DNA of 64,000 bases. It comes from Dethiosulfatarculus sandiegensis (GTDB taxonomy: Bacteria > Desulfobacterota > Desulfarculia > Desulfarculales > Desulfarculaceae). Within the stretch, counting starts at the first letter, position 1; every line of letters begins with the position of its first letter. The DNA is taken from positions 1 through 64,000 of the forward strand of contig NZ_AZAC01000083.1 of the NCBI RefSeq assembly GCF_000931935.2, read 5' to 3'. Positions 1 to 10,212 of the stretch are shown here, in pieces. The translations under genes were made by a program, and so were the position numbers. The notes under the pieces were generated by a model. It saw only the letters and a list, made by a program, of their open reading frames with translations. It had not been told where the DNA came from and did not search any database.

Positions 1-133
1 ACAAAATAGGGGGAAGATCATCTTTTGCCGCTATGCTTTGGCCAGGCAGAGCAAAGGCCAGGAGTGAAGCAAGGCAGATGGCCATACCAAGTAAAAAAAT
101 TGAAACGCTGCATTTGTACCTTTCTTTGTTTAT
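1..133 (-). CDS. Partial secreted protein (N-terminus only)
   Basis: Only the 5' end is in the window; the gene continues off the left edge. An open minus-strand frame gives a charged N-terminus (Asn-Lys-Glu-Arg), a hydrophobic run and a likely signal-peptidase site near Gln-Ser-Ile-Ala, followed by polar residues. The n-region begins at an ATA codon (133-131), which is not a normal start. The first standard start is the ATG at 86-84, which would remove the charged part of the signal. It lies 58 bases downstream of the DUF1254 pseudogene on the same strand, so it is probably the third gene of that operon. Function cannot be judged. Confidence 0.35.
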   Translation of the reverse strand, partial: MNKERYKCSVSIFLLGMAICLASLLAFALPGQSIAAKDDLPPIL

Positions 134-191
134 CCCTGATCAATTGAGTAACTCTATCTCACTTGGTCGCCAGGTTTTCTGAACCAGGGTT

Positions 192-1670
192 CTAGAGGGC
201 CATAGAGGCGAAGGAGTAAAAAAAATCTTTGCCGGGCACGGTCTGAATCCAATTCCCTTTCATGCCCTTGGGCGCCTTGGATCCGAAGTAGATGGAAAAT
301 GATTCATCCGGGTTTTTCTTCACCATTCCAGACTGGCTGTTGGCGCTTGGGAATCTCTGATCGGTTTGCAACATTGACCTGGTCTGGGGGTCGTATAGCA
401 CGATGGACCAAAAATCCTTGGCAGGAACATTGGCCGGAAGGGTTAATTTATAAGTTTTGGAACCGTCAAGGTAATTGCCCTTGGAATCAATGGCTGCGGC
501 AGCTTATTGCGAGCCAACTCCGGCCATGGCGATCGCCATGGCCGGAGTAATACCTATAGCCGCATGCATGAATTGGATTATTGCATCGTGGTGAAGCCAC
601 TTGTTTTTCATAAACTCATGGTTGCCGATTGAAAAAGGATTGAACCAGGTTTTAGAGTCAGGATAAATGTATACTTCCTTATCCCGCGCTCGAAACACCA
701 AGGAGCTTGCGATGGTTGCACCGACCAAGGCGGCTTCATTTAGCAGAGCGCGCTTTCGCTGGTCAGGTTTAAAAGGCTTGCCCTTCTCAATCCCTAAAAG
801 AGCCAACCTTCCTCTAGCTTCTGGGCTAATGGCCCCGGAAGGTTCCTCTTGAATCAGGGCATTGATTTGTTCGAAGAAGTGAAAGTCGTTGGCATGAATG
901 GTGTTGTGATAGAGGCCCGTAGCGTCTTTAAACACCATGACAGGCGGTTTTGCGGCTTGAGTCGAAGGATATATTTTAAGGTGTTTTTTGCTGTTTGCTA
1001 CGGCGGGCCCGGTGTCTCCATCAACTAAAAATCCCCGCACCAAAAACCAGACTCCATTGGTTTTGGGGTGGAACACATGAAAGCCTTTGGGGAGATTGCC
1101 TTGGTAGCTCGGAGGTAAAATTAAAAATTTTCCGCCCTTGCCCTTATCCGGCCCCGCATTGCCCACGTCACCGACATATCGCATCCACATGTCATCCAAG
1201 ATGCCGAGCACATTGGGGGGCGATTCGATGACCGTGGGGACGTCCTTCTTCAGGTCCAGAAAAGTCGAGGCGTAGACCGTTTCAGAATTGGCGGTAAGCC
1301 AGAGGGACTTGGAGTCCATGAGGTCTTTGAAGATTACCACCTTGTTGGAACTGTTGACGCCCAGGTCATGGCGCCCTTGGCGCAAGGCGACCATTGAGGC
1401 AGCTCGCATCTCTTCCAGAAATACGTTTACCGCGCGCTGAAAATCCAGGAAATCGTATGCCTTTTGCACTGTCTTTTCATTTGGCATTCCATCGAAGAAT
1501 TCCAACTCACCAATACGTGTTTGCAACTTGTCGGGGATAACCACTTGCCTGGGGGCTTCGGTGGTCATTTTCATTTTGGGGGATGTGGCGGAAGTCGGTG
1601 CGGCAGTCATTAGAATAGCAGTGAGGATTAGCAGGCTTAAAGCTACAAAGCAGATATTTCGATACCTCAT
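192..1670 (-). pseudogene. DUF1254/DUF1214 secreted protein interrupted by an in-frame TAA
   Basis: This is a DUF1254 (N-terminal) plus DUF1214 (C-terminal) protein of unknown biochemical role, with an N-terminal signal peptide (hydrophobic stretch at about residues 9-27). Reading from ATG 1670 it is open for 388 codons to TAA at 504-506. The same frame then continues without another stop to 192 and encodes the expected DUF1214 end (TYKLTLPANVPAKDFWS, then a GNWIQTVPGKDFF motif). The neighbouring paralogue reads GQGSQY where this gene reads GVGSQ-stop, so a Tyr codon probably became TAA. Full length would be about 491 residues, close to the paralogue. It is a pseudogene, a truncated two-part product, or a sequencing error. 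Confidence 0.75.
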
Positions 1671-1786
1671 ATCTTCGTCTCCGTCGCCTTAGTGCCAATA
1701 GTAAATTGATCATACTCTCAAGGGGATATTGCCAATGCAGGCAAGCCCCAAGCTGGGCCAATCAAGGACCGGCATATTTGGGATGT

Positions 1787-3211
1787 CTATTTGATCCGTT
1801 CGAAATCTCCAGGAATCCATTTTTTGTCAAAGAAAGGCTTTTCCGGGCCGTAGAGCCTGATATAGGCAAACCAACCCTTGCCCGGATTGGTCTGCACCCA
1901 ATTTCCCCTGACAACCCCCTGAGGCAATTCAGGGCTGAAATATAGGTCAAAGGAGCCGTCTGGATTGGATTTGACCCCGTGCACCGAACCCACCAGGGGA
2001 CGCCCCAAATCATTTTGAATCAGAGAACGGGTTTCGTTGTCATAGCAGGTGAGCGACCAGAACATTTTGGCCGGTACATTCTTGGGGAGCTTTATTTTGT
2101 AAGTATCTTCGCCACTCAGCCATTTGCCCTCGGCATCCCGGTAGGTCCCGATATATTGTGAGCCCTGGCCGGGTACGGAAACGGCCATGGAAAGCGAAGT
2201 GCCTATGGCCTCCCATGTGTATCGAGTGCGCTGATCAATTGCCATATAGTTCGGGGTGTGGAAAGTCGGATCACCAAAGAAGATGTTTTTCCACTGGCGC
2301 TTGCCGGGATAAGCATACAGGACCTTTCCCGGTGTCCTGGGTTGCCAGGCAATGACCTTGGCCATGGCCCGCCCCACCAAAGCGGCCTGGCTTAAGGTTT
2401 TTTCCATCCGGTCGTCAGGTTTGAATTCGCGGCCATGGGAAATGCCCAGGGTTTCCAGGATGCCCAACATGGCCATATCTTGGGCGCGGGGTGGATTTTC
2501 ATTTATATAACGGGCCAGGGTTTCAAAATAAGTCAAACCCTCATTGGTTAGTAAATTGGCTTTCTCACCGGATAAACTAATGAATCGCATTTTGGGAGGA
2601 TTCTGGGCGTCAGACAGTTTGTATTGCCTGTATTGATGCATTATTTTAACAAGTTTGGGAAAATCATCCCTGGTCTGGGGAATGGCCCGCACATAGAAAA
2701 TGGCGATGTTTGTGTCGGATTTCACCACATGATGGGCAAGCTTGGGCATGGGGCCCTTGTATTCGGGAGGCAGAATCAGAAAACGGCCGCCGCGGTTCTG
2801 CTCCGGAGAAAATGGGCCGCCAAGGTTCACCAATGGTTGTTGCCAGATGTTGTTCAGAGTGCCTAAAAGACCGGCTGGGAGTTCCATGACCATAGGGCCG
2901 TTCCGCAAGTCCAGCACGCCAGACATGTATACGGTGTCCTGATTCGCCGTCAGTACCAACTGCTGCTGCTCAGCGGATTTTTCTGCCACCAAAACCGCAT
3001 TGGGCCCGCACCCCAATTTGATATGGGCATCAGCCATGGCGCCATAAGAGGCCATGGGGAGGGCCCAGAGATAGGCTTGGACCGCGCGTTGGAAATCCAA
3101 TTCATCGTATAGTTTTTTAATCGTCTGATTTGTGGGGTAACCGCTGGTAAAGGTGAGGTTGCCTAATCTGGAATTGATGGATTCGGCCCATGCGGGGATG
3201 GTGAGAACCAA
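1787..3211 (-). CDS. DUF1254/DUF1214 domain-containing secreted protein
   Basis: An intact DUF1254-DUF1214 protein of 474 residues from the TTG at 3211. DUF1254 covers roughly residues 35-170 and DUF1214 the last 110 (motifs NVPAKMFWS and GNWVQTNPGKGWF). The family is exported in Gram-negative bacteria and its reaction is not established. The frame continues upstream of 3211 to 3253 and encodes a good signal peptide (Asn-Lys-Thr-Leu-Lys, a hydrophobic core, cleavage near Ala-Trp-Ala), but its first codon is ATA (3253-3251), not a standard start. From TTG 3211 most of the signal peptide is lost. A mutated ATG or AUA initiation would explain this. It is a diverged tandem paralogue of the next gene downstream and probably first in their operon. 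Confidence 0.8.
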   Translation of the reverse strand: MVLTIPAWAESINSRLGNLTFTSGYPTNQTIKKLYDELDFQRAVQAYLWALPMASYGAMADAHIKLGCGPNAVLVAEKSAEQQQLVLTANQDTVYMSGVLDLRNGPMVMELPAGLLGTLNNIWQQPLVNLGGPFSPEQNRGGRFLILPPEYKGPMPKLAHHVVKSDTNIAIFYVRAIPQTRDDFPKLVKIMHQYRQYKLSDAQNPPKMRFISLSGEKANLLTNEGLTYFETLARYINENPPRAQDMAMLGILETLGISHGREFKPDDRMEKTLSQAALVGRAMAKVIAWQPRTPGKVLYAYPGKRQWKNIFFGDPTFHTPNYMAIDQRTRYTWEAIGTSLSMAVSVPGQGSQYIGTYRDAEGKWLSGEDTYKIKLPKNVPAKMFWSLTCYDNETRSLIQNDLGRPLVGSVHGVKSNPDGSFDLYFSPELPQGVVRGNWVQTNPGKGWFAYIRLYGPEKPFFDKKWIPGDFERIK

Positions 3212-3253
3212 AGCTAAGCATAATATCGCGATTATCTTTAGCGTTTTGTTTAT

Positions 3254-4127
3254 AAATTACAACTTCTTGCCCCCCTCCGGATTTGAGTTTGTTCGGTCCC
3301 TTATCGCTCTTAAATCATTACAGGTTACGCGGTAATTGCTGCGTGTAACCTTGTTTTTACCTTTAGAAGCTACTGAGGCACTTGGTAATTTCGTTGAGAA
3401 GTGCCCAAAGGCAGCATCCCCAATTTGTAAGGCGGTTTTCACGGGATCTTCAGCGGAAATCGCAGTTAGCCTGGTTTTGGTCTAAGTAAAAAAACTTCAT
3501 TTTTCCCGGTCGATCGGCCACCCCGGTTAGACTGCCCCCGGCACCGCCCTATAATGACGGGCCAGTGGATGTTATGGGGCTGTATGCCCCCCAAAAAAGG
3601 CGGCCGCTATACGTCGTTTGTGAGGCAGCCCTGATCCTGCGGATCAGCCATTCCATGGAGGGCCTGATAATTTCGTCCTTCAGATGGAACTACCTGACCA
3701 TGTACAGCAGATTGCAGGACACTACCCCGTTTCCAACGGGCCTTATTGGTTTCAAAACGATGGCAACTGGTGTTGCCCATCGCAATGTGTTCTTGGCCTT
3801 TTGATTCGGCTATATATATTGGCCCGGTCAGTGAAGACCTTTGCCACTTGGATACACCTTAAAATTTATAAATAAATCTATGTTTTAGGTGTTGTATCAA
3901 TGAATAAATTGGTTTTGGAAGCTATTTTTGTAAAATAGGGCTTATTACGTGGGGTTAAAAGCATTTGGCCTGGCCCGGGGAACCAGGAGCTTTTTGCTTC
4001 CCGTTCGGCTGGTGGGCAGCTTTCCCATTGCCTTGCTTGTGCCTTTAACTTTTGCTCTATAGAATCAGGCGTTGCGCATTTCATCTTGGACCCGACTTTA
4101 AGGGCCTTCCTGCCAGAGGGAGTCTTT
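3254..4127. other. Intergenic region, no gene seen
   Basis: This gap separates the minus-strand DUF1254 genes from the plus-strand M14 peptidase gene, so it should hold both promoters. Short open frames are present on both strands, but none has a recognisable protein, a good ribosome-binding site or a family motif. A small GC-rich inverted repeat is visible near 3574-3592. Confidence 0.5.
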
Positions 4128-7100
4128 ATGAAAGAGTTATTCCAAAATTTGGATATAAGCCTTGATGCACTGTTCGGTGATACAGAGGTTTTTTGCGATC
4201 AAAACAAAGACGGCTTGGCCGATGCCCTTAATCTTCAGATTGTAGCGCCCGGAGGCCTCTCCGATTCCCATGTCTGGGCCGCGCTGCTCAATTTAAGCGC
4301 CAGGCTCTGCTTTGAAGTCCTGGCGGTTGATCTGCCTTTTGTGCATACCAGGGTAAAAGAGCACACACCTCTATTATTGATTCATAAACCAGGCCTTCAA
4401 CCCCCTGTCCTGGAAAAACTGGAGCCCTCTTGGGCGGAGCTGAGGCACAGCGGACCGGGCAAGTGGGAGGCTTATTGCAAGGAGCCCCAGGGCCTGGCCT
4501 CCCTGCTCGATCTTCTGGCCGCTTGCCGGGCGAACTCAAAGCAAGAGCCGTTTTCCTGGTCTTGTCTGCAACTGGACAAAAACAAAACAGCGCGTCTGTG
4601 GGACCCGGCAGGCAGGGAACACCGGGAAGTTGCTTTGATCACCCCTCCTGTCAAGGGCGGGGATATGAATATTGAGCCTGCCTTGACAGAGGAATTGGAT
4701 TGTTTCGATTTAACCGGGGATAAGGGTATTTATGGCAGGCCTGCCGATGATCCCAGGGCCTGCTTTCTGGATTTGGGCATAAGCCTGCCCGAAGAGGGAA
4801 TGACCTGCCAACTGGGGCTGGGGTTATGCCAATGGCTGAGCCGGGCCGTATTGGAGTGCACTGACCTCAAACTGCCCCTGGTCCGGGTGGGTGAAAACCA
4901 AGGCGGATTTGGCCGGGAGCTTCAGATCTGCCCGCAAAAGGATAAAGAGCCGGAGCTTGAATTCAGGTCAAAAGCAAAGGGTGAGCCCCAGGTTGTCAAG
5001 GCATGCGGCAATCCGTCCGGATTGGCAAAGCTGCTTGTTAAATGGGCTGAGCTTGCCTTTGCCCAAAAAGGGCCGGATGACCAAGCCGCGATAAATTTTC
5101 GTGACAGGATCAATGAATTCGAACAATTGATCTTGGGACAGGGCTATTGGGGGGCCTGGGCCCATGGTCTGTGCCGTGGTGGAGAAAAGGCTCTGCCCCC
5201 TGTTCCGAAAAGGTTTTTGAGCCGCTTTAAAGAGCCTTGCCGTAATCTGCATTTACCCATTCCCCAAACCACGGCCCCCTTGCCGGTTGTGACAAGGAGA
5301 TCATCCTGGACAGATGAAACCCAAAGGCTTTTGGCCTTGGCCGCGAAGATCAGGCCGGGTGAGGGGCTGCTTGAGCTGGAGGCCTTTATAAGCAAGCCCC
5401 GGCAAGAGCGGGAAGATCTGGCCAGGGAGCTTGTGGGTGTATTACGGAAAAAGGGCTATGAGCCAAAGGTAAAGGTCTTAAACTCTTATAAGCCCGGCTT
5501 TTCCTGGCTCATGGAAGAAGTGCTTCCCGAGATAAAGGGCCTGTCCAAAGTGGAAGGAGCCAGACTGGTCTTTGCCCGCTTCAGTAAAGAAAATTGCCTG
5601 GAACTAAGCTCCCGCTGGCTTGAGGAATGTTTTCCCGCGCCTGATCTTATGGCCCGGTCTCTGGGCAAGCCGAAAGACTGGGTGGAGTTTTGTGAAGAGC
5701 CCGAGCCGGGTTGCTCTTTACGATTTATGGCGCTTGATGAAACAGGCGCTTGCCTGTGGAAAAAGGATTTCACGCCCCTTTTGACCGGCATCCCTTATTT
5801 TGAGGGTAGGACAGCCTATCCCTCGGCCAGCGGATTCAGGCTTTGGCAAAACGGCCGGGTCATCTTGGAGAAGACCCTGGCCAGTGACCGGGAGCATTTC
5901 TGGCGTGTTTTCAAAGAGCGTTGGCTGCCCGAATTGGAAAAGCGCATGGAGATGCGACTTGAGTCTGAAGACCATAAGGGGCATCCGGCCTTTTGGCATG
6001 AGATCCGTCTGGAAGTGGGTATAAACGAGACCGACGCCCGCCTTGACTTGGATGATGAACGCATCTGCCCCATGGAGGCGGTGCACGAAGATATCTATTT
6101 CGGCCTGTTGACCTTTTTCCGCGGGTTTTCCGCCAAACACAATTTGGACCCCGCCACCCAGCTTGGCCGGGTGGCTCCGGTGGTTTACTCTCAAATCAAG
6201 GGGAAAAGGCCCTTTGCCGTTTTAAAGGCCCGGCCCTTGGCCTGGCCCCAGGCCCCGGTTCAAGAAACACCGGTGGTTTTAAAACGCGAGAAGTTGCTCT
6301 TAAGGCGGGGCCAATGGCTACTTTTACATGAATTTAATTATGATTCCGATTTAATAGCCCGGCTGAGCGTGGTGGCCTGGGCCTGGGGCTATGATGCCCT
6401 TCTCTGGGAAAAGGGTGTTGGCTTAAGGTTAAGCGCCCCCAAGAGGAGCCCTAAAAACCAGGCCAGACAGATAACATGCCCGCAACCGCCTGACGACAGG
6501 CTTCTGTTGAGCAAGGAAGTTGAAGACTGGATCCATCGCCTCGGCGGCTTGCCAAACCTTTCGGTGTGGCAGGCGGGGCACACCTGGCAAGGGCGCAAGG
6601 TCTGGGCCCTGGAGGCGGTTTTGCAATCGGGCGGCCGCTTTGTATCCCAGGCCAGGTCAAGGCTGGCAAAGCCCACCCTTTTATTTAACGCCAGGCATCA
6701 CGCCAATGAGGTCTCGAGCACCAACGCGGCCTTGAGACTGGCTCATTTTCTGGGCAGCACCCCAAAAGGCGGGGATATGTTAAAAAAGGTGAATGTGGTC
6801 TTTATACCGCTGGAGAATGCGGACGGAGTGGCCACCCTGGAGGAACTCCTGCCCGGAGCCGAAGACCATAAACTCCATGCGGCCCGCTACAATGCCCTGG
6901 GCACCGAATACTATGCCGATTACTATGAAGATCCACCCCGTTTTCCGGATGCCCTGGCCAAGGCCGGGTTATGGGCAAGGTGGCTGCCTCGTCTTTGCCT
7001 GGATGCCCATGGGGTGCCGAGCCATGAATGGGATCAGCCCTTTGGCGGCCTGGCTCCGGCCGGTTTTCAGGAGTTTTGGTTGCCGAGAACCATGGTCTTT

Positions 7101-7559
7101 GCCTATATCCCTTATATTGAAGATGAAAAGCATCCTGGAAATCCCGGGGCCAAGGCTCTGGGCAGTTCCCTGGTAAAGGCCTTTGACCAGGAAAATGAAA
7201 TAAAAAACTTGAATGGACGCCTGGCCGACCGGTATCATCGCTATGCCAGAAATCAACATAATGAGGTTTTTCCGCCTTCCCAGGGTGAATCTCTGACTCT
7301 TCTGCCGGTTATAGGACGCATTTCCGCCACCAATCTGGCCATGCGAAAGCCACAGATCACTCCCTATGAAGTGATAACCGAGGTTACAGATGAGCTGGCC
7401 TCCGGGAAATTGCTTGAACTCTGCGTGCGAGCACACGGGCTGGCAGCCGAAGTCATGATAAAGGACTTGCTTCATAATGCGGAAAAGGCTATGAAATACC
7501 CCTATTCAGAATGGAACGGGGTTTATTTTGCCTGGCGGCCCGGGGATCAGTCGCACTGA
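4128..7559 (+). CDS. Very large M14-family zinc metallopeptidase, 1143 aa
   Basis: The zinc site of carboxypeptidase family M14 is in the C-terminal quarter: HxxE in ARHHANEV (His858, Glu861), the ENADG motif (Asn897) equivalent to the family's NPDG-type substrate loop, and DAHG (His961) as third ligand. About 850 residues precede the peptidase domain and match nothing I can name. Near the start is DQNKDGLAD, which resembles a DxNxDG calcium loop. No signal peptide is visible, so it should be cytoplasmic. ATG 4128 was chosen over TTG 4086 because GAGGGAG lies just upstream. It sits 69 bases before the substrate-binding protein of a dipeptide-type importer, so it probably processes imported peptides (inference). 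Exact substrate unknown. Confidence 0.85.
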   Translation: MKELFQNLDISLDALFGDTEVFCDQNKDGLADALNLQIVAPGGLSDSHVWAALLNLSARLCFEVLAVDLPFVHTRVKEHTPLLLIHKPGLQPPVLEKLEPSWAELRHSGPGKWEAYCKEPQGLASLLDLLAACRANSKQEPFSWSCLQLDKNKTARLWDPAGREHREVALITPPVKGGDMNIEPALTEELDCFDLTGDKGIYGRPADDPRACFLDLGISLPEEGMTCQLGLGLCQWLSRAVLECTDLKLPLVRVGENQGGFGRELQICPQKDKEPELEFRSKAKGEPQVVKACGNPSGLAKLLVKWAELAFAQKGPDDQAAINFRDRINEFEQLILGQGYWGAWAHGLCRGGEKALPPVPKRFLSRFKEPCRNLHLPIPQTTAPLPVVTRRSSWTDETQRLLALAAKIRPGEGLLELEAFISKPRQEREDLARELVGVLRKKGYEPKVKVLNSYKPGFSWLMEEVLPEIKGLSKVEGARLVFARFSKENCLELSSRWLEECFPAPDLMARSLGKPKDWVEFCEEPEPGCSLRFMALDETGACLWKKDFTPLLTGIPYFEGRTAYPSASGFRLWQNGRVILEKTLASDREHFWRVFKERWLPELEKRMEMRLESEDHKGHPAFWHEIRLEVGINETDARLDLDDERICPMEAVHEDIYFGLLTFFRGFSAKHNLDPATQLGRVAPVVYSQIKGKRPFAVLKARPLAWPQAPVQETPVVLKREKLLLRRGQWLLLHEFNYDSDLIARLSVVAWAWGYDALLWEKGVGLRLSAPKRSPKNQARQITCPQPPDDRLLLSKEVEDWIHRLGGLPNLSVWQAGHTWQGRKVWALEAVLQSGGRFVSQARSRLAKPTLLFNARHHANEVSSTNAALRLAHFLGSTPKGGDMLKKVNVVFIPLENADGVATLEELLPGAEDHKLHAARYNALGTEYYADYYEDPPRFPDALAKAGLWARWLPRLCLDAHGVPSHEWDQPFGGLAPAGFQEFWLPRTMVFAYIPYIEDEKHPGNPGAKALGSSLVKAFDQENEIKNLNGRLADRYHRYARNQHNEVFPPSQGESLTLLPVIGRISATNLAMRKPQITPYEVITEVTDELASGKLLELCVRAHGLAAEVMIKDLLHNAEKAMKYPYSEWNGVYFAWRPGDQSH

Positions 7560-7628
7560 GATTCCCAGGCCGTGGTGAAAGGCCTGATCCGTTTAATTCC
7601 ATTATTTCTGTTATGTAAGGAGGCTTAT

Positions 7629-9185
7629 ATGCGCAAAGGTCTATTGCTGGCGATCCTGGCCCTTATGCTTCTGCCGGCCCTGGCGCTGGCCGGAGGCGAG
7701 GGCGGCACCCTCATCTGGGGGCGCGGCGGCGATTCCGTCAACCTGGACCTGGCCCAGGCCACAGACGGTGAATCCATCAAAGCCGGTATCCAGATCTATG
7801 AAAACCTGGTTAAGTTCGGCGATGACTCCATGGATGTGGAGCCTCAGCTGGCCGAGTCCTGGACTGTTTACGATGACGGCCTGACCTGGACCTTCAAGCT
7901 CAGGAAGGGTGTTAAGTTCCATGACGGCACGGACTTCAACGCCAAGGCGGTTTACGACTCCTTTGCCAGGGTTATCGACAAGAAGCATCCCTTCCACGGT
8001 TTCGGAAAATGGCGCTACCTCAGCCTGTCCTTGGGTACGGTCAAGGAGATCAAGGTGGTGGACGACTACACCATCCAGCTGATCACCAAAAAACCCTATG
8101 CCCCTCTTTTGAACAACCTGGCCCTGTGGCTTTGCCCCATTGTCTCGCCTGCGGCCATGGAAAAATACAAAGACAAGATCGGCCTGCATCCGGTGGGAAC
8201 CGGTCCCTTTGTCTTTTCCAAGTGGGTGAAAGACGACCAGATCATAATGAAGCGCAATGATAATTACTGGGGCAAAAAGGCGAAGGTTGCCAAGATCATC
8301 CTGAAGTCCATCCCCGAGCCCTCGGCCAGGCTCATGGCCCTGCAGTCCGGCGCGGTTGATATTGCCGACGACCTGGACCCGGACTCCATCAACCAGCTTA
8401 AGTCCAATAAAAAAGTCAATATCATTGAGCGCCCCAGCGTTAACGTGGGCTACCTGGCCCTTAACACGGAAAAACCCTATCTCAAGGACCCCAGGGTCCG
8501 TCAGGCCTTGAGTCACGCCATTGACAAGGACACCCTGGTCAAGGCCATCTTCCAGGGGCTTGCCATTCCGGCCAAAAACCCCTTTGCTCCCAGCATCTGG
8601 AGCTATAACGACAGCATCAAGCCCTATGATTACAACCCCGAGAAAGCACAGAAGCTTTTAAAGGAAGCCGGTTTTGATATGAACAAGGAACTGGAACTCT
8701 GGGCCATGCCCGTTTCCAGGGCCTATATGCCCGACCCGGTGAAGACCGCCGAGCTGATTCAGTCCTACCTGACCAGCGTGGGCCTGAAAGTCAAGATCGT
8801 GCGCTATGACTGGGGAACCTATCTCAAGAAAACAGCCAACGGCGAGCATGACATGTGCATGCTGGGCTGGTTGGGCGGAAACGCAGACCCGGATAACTTC
8901 CTTTATGGCCTGCTTTCGGCTGACACCGCCAAGACTCCCGGCGCTGCCAACGTGTCTTTGTGGAAAAACAAAGAGTTCACCGATCTGGTGGTCAAGGCGC
9001 AAAAGATTTTTGACAAGGCCGAGCGCACCAAGTACTACATGAAGGCCCAAGAGATCTTCCACGCCGAAGCTCCCTGGGTGCCTTTAGCCCATTCCACCAT
9101 TGTGCGCTGCTATAACAAACGCTTGACCGATGTGCCCTTGAGGCCGAACGGACTCAACTCCTTCCAGATGGTCGGCAAGAAATAG
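7629..9185 (+). CDS. ABC transporter substrate-binding protein, family 5 (peptide type)
   Basis: A periplasmic solute-binding protein of about 518 residues of the SBP_bac_5 family, which binds di- or oligopeptides and sometimes nickel or sugars. It begins with a signal peptide (Arg-Lys, a Leu/Ala-rich core, ALALA cleavage). Family landmarks are the PQLAESWTVYDDGLTWTFKL block, the VKFHDGTDF motif and RQALSHAIDKDTLV. The start at 7629 follows a strong AAGGAGG (7617-7623); an upstream frame extension to 7572 is not needed. It is the first gene of a full importer operon (two permeases and two ATPases follow) and comes directly after the M14 peptidase. A peptide substrate is most likely. Confidence 0.93.
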   Translation: MRKGLLLAILALMLLPALALAGGEGGTLIWGRGGDSVNLDLAQATDGESIKAGIQIYENLVKFGDDSMDVEPQLAESWTVYDDGLTWTFKLRKGVKFHDGTDFNAKAVYDSFARVIDKKHPFHGFGKWRYLSLSLGTVKEIKVVDDYTIQLITKKPYAPLLNNLALWLCPIVSPAAMEKYKDKIGLHPVGTGPFVFSKWVKDDQIIMKRNDNYWGKKAKVAKIILKSIPEPSARLMALQSGAVDIADDLDPDSINQLKSNKKVNIIERPSVNVGYLALNTEKPYLKDPRVRQALSHAIDKDTLVKAIFQGLAIPAKNPFAPSIWSYNDSIKPYDYNPEKAQKLLKEAGFDMNKELELWAMPVSRAYMPDPVKTAELIQSYLTSVGLKVKIVRYDWGTYLKKTANGEHDMCMLGWLGGNADPDNFLYGLLSADTAKTPGAANVSLWKNKEFTDLVVKAQKIFDKAERTKYYMKAQEIFHAEAPWVPLAHSTIVRCYNKRLTDVPLRPNGLNSFQMVGKK

Positions 9186-9201
9186 GAAGGTTTTTATTTA
9201 A

Positions 9202-10212
9202 ATGCCGCTGGGTTATATAGCAAGACGACTGGCACAGCTCGCCTTGATCCTATTTGGGGTCTCTGTGGTGGTGTTTTTAATGCTTCGTCTCATCCCCGGA
9301 GACCCCGCCCAGTTACTATTGGGCGAGATGGCAAGCCCCAAGGAACTGGCCAGTCTGCGCGCCCAACTGGGCCTGGACCAGTCCTGGCCCGAGCAGTACT
9401 GGATCTATCTCACCAATTTTCTGCAAGGAGATTTCGGAACCTCCGTGCGCACCGGCGCACCGGTGATAGACGAGATTTTGCCCAGGCTCATGGCCACCTT
9501 GGAACTCTCCCTGGTGGGCATGCTGATCGCATCGGTTTTCGGCATAGCCGCGGGCGTGATAAGCGCGGTGCGTCAGAAATCCTTTGTGGACTACGCCTCC
9601 ATGTTCATGGCCCTGGTTGGTGTCTCCATGCCCATATTCTGGCTGGGATTGATGCTGATTTATCTTCTGGCCGTGAAGTTCCCGGTTTTGCCGATGATGG
9701 GCAGGCTCGGCATGGAGATGGAGCTGCCCCAGGTAACCAACCTGCTTTTGGTGGACGCTGTTTTGGCCGGGCAATGGGGGGCCTTTTGGGATGCCGCCTG
9801 GCATCTAATCTTGCCCGCCTTCACCCTGGCCACCATACCAATGGCCATTGTGGCCCGCATAACCCGCTCCTCCATGCTGGAGGTTTTGAACAAGGATTAT
9901 GTGAGAACCGCCCGGGCCAAGGGCATGGTGGAGGCGGTGGTGATATTGCGCCATGCCTTGCGAAACGCCTTTTTGCCGGTGGTCACCGTGCTGGGGCTTA
10001 ACCTGGGCATCCTGCTCGGCGGGGCTGTGCTTACCGAGACGATATTCTCCTGGCCCGGCCTGGGGCGCTATGTGGTTGACTCCCTCATGGGCAGGGATTA
10101 TGCGGCTGTGCAGGCCTGCATACTGATTTTTGCCGCCTTGATGGTGGTCATAAACCTTATGGTGGATTTAGTTTACGTAATGCTTGATCCGAGGATTCGC
10201 GTCAATGAATAA
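9202..10212 (+). CDS. Peptide ABC transporter permease, DppB type
   Basis: An inner-membrane permease of 336 residues, the usual length for DppB/OppB. It has the N-terminal RRLAQLALILFGVSVVVF segment with the IPGDPA motif typical of the family, a periplasmic loop, then a five-helix binding-protein-dependent transport domain. The EAA-loop region (YVRTARAKGM) that contacts the ATPases is at about residues 233-242. It sits 16 bases after the substrate-binding protein gene and overlaps the next permease by 8 bases, so translation is probably coupled. It pairs with the following DppC-type protein to form the pore. Confidence 0.93.
   Translation: MPLGYIARRLAQLALILFGVSVVVFLMLRLIPGDPAQLLLGEMASPKELASLRAQLGLDQSWPEQYWIYLTNFLQGDFGTSVRTGAPVIDEILPRLMATLELSLVGMLIASVFGIAAGVISAVRQKSFVDYASMFMALVGVSMPIFWLGLMLIYLLAVKFPVLPMMGRLGMEMELPQVTNLLLVDAVLAGQWGAFWDAAWHLILPAFTLATIPMAIVARITRSSMLEVLNKDYVRTARAKGMVEAVVILRHALRNAFLPVVTVLGLNLGILLGGAVLTETIFSWPGLGRYVVDSLMGRDYAAVQACILIFAALMVVINLMVDLVYVMLDPRIRVNE

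Noticed and set aside
504..506. Pyrrolysine or selenocysteine recoding of the DUF1254 stop
   Set aside because: The codon is TAA, not TAG or TGA, and the aligned residue is Tyr.
3565..3875. Two overlapping short plus-strand frames in the gap before the M14 gene
   Set aside because: No ribosome-binding site, no family motif and low-complexity shadow-like translation.
7641..8516. Minus-strand open frame opposite the substrate-binding protein gene
   Set aside because: Antisense shadow of a well-conserved SBP_bac_5 gene; no motifs.
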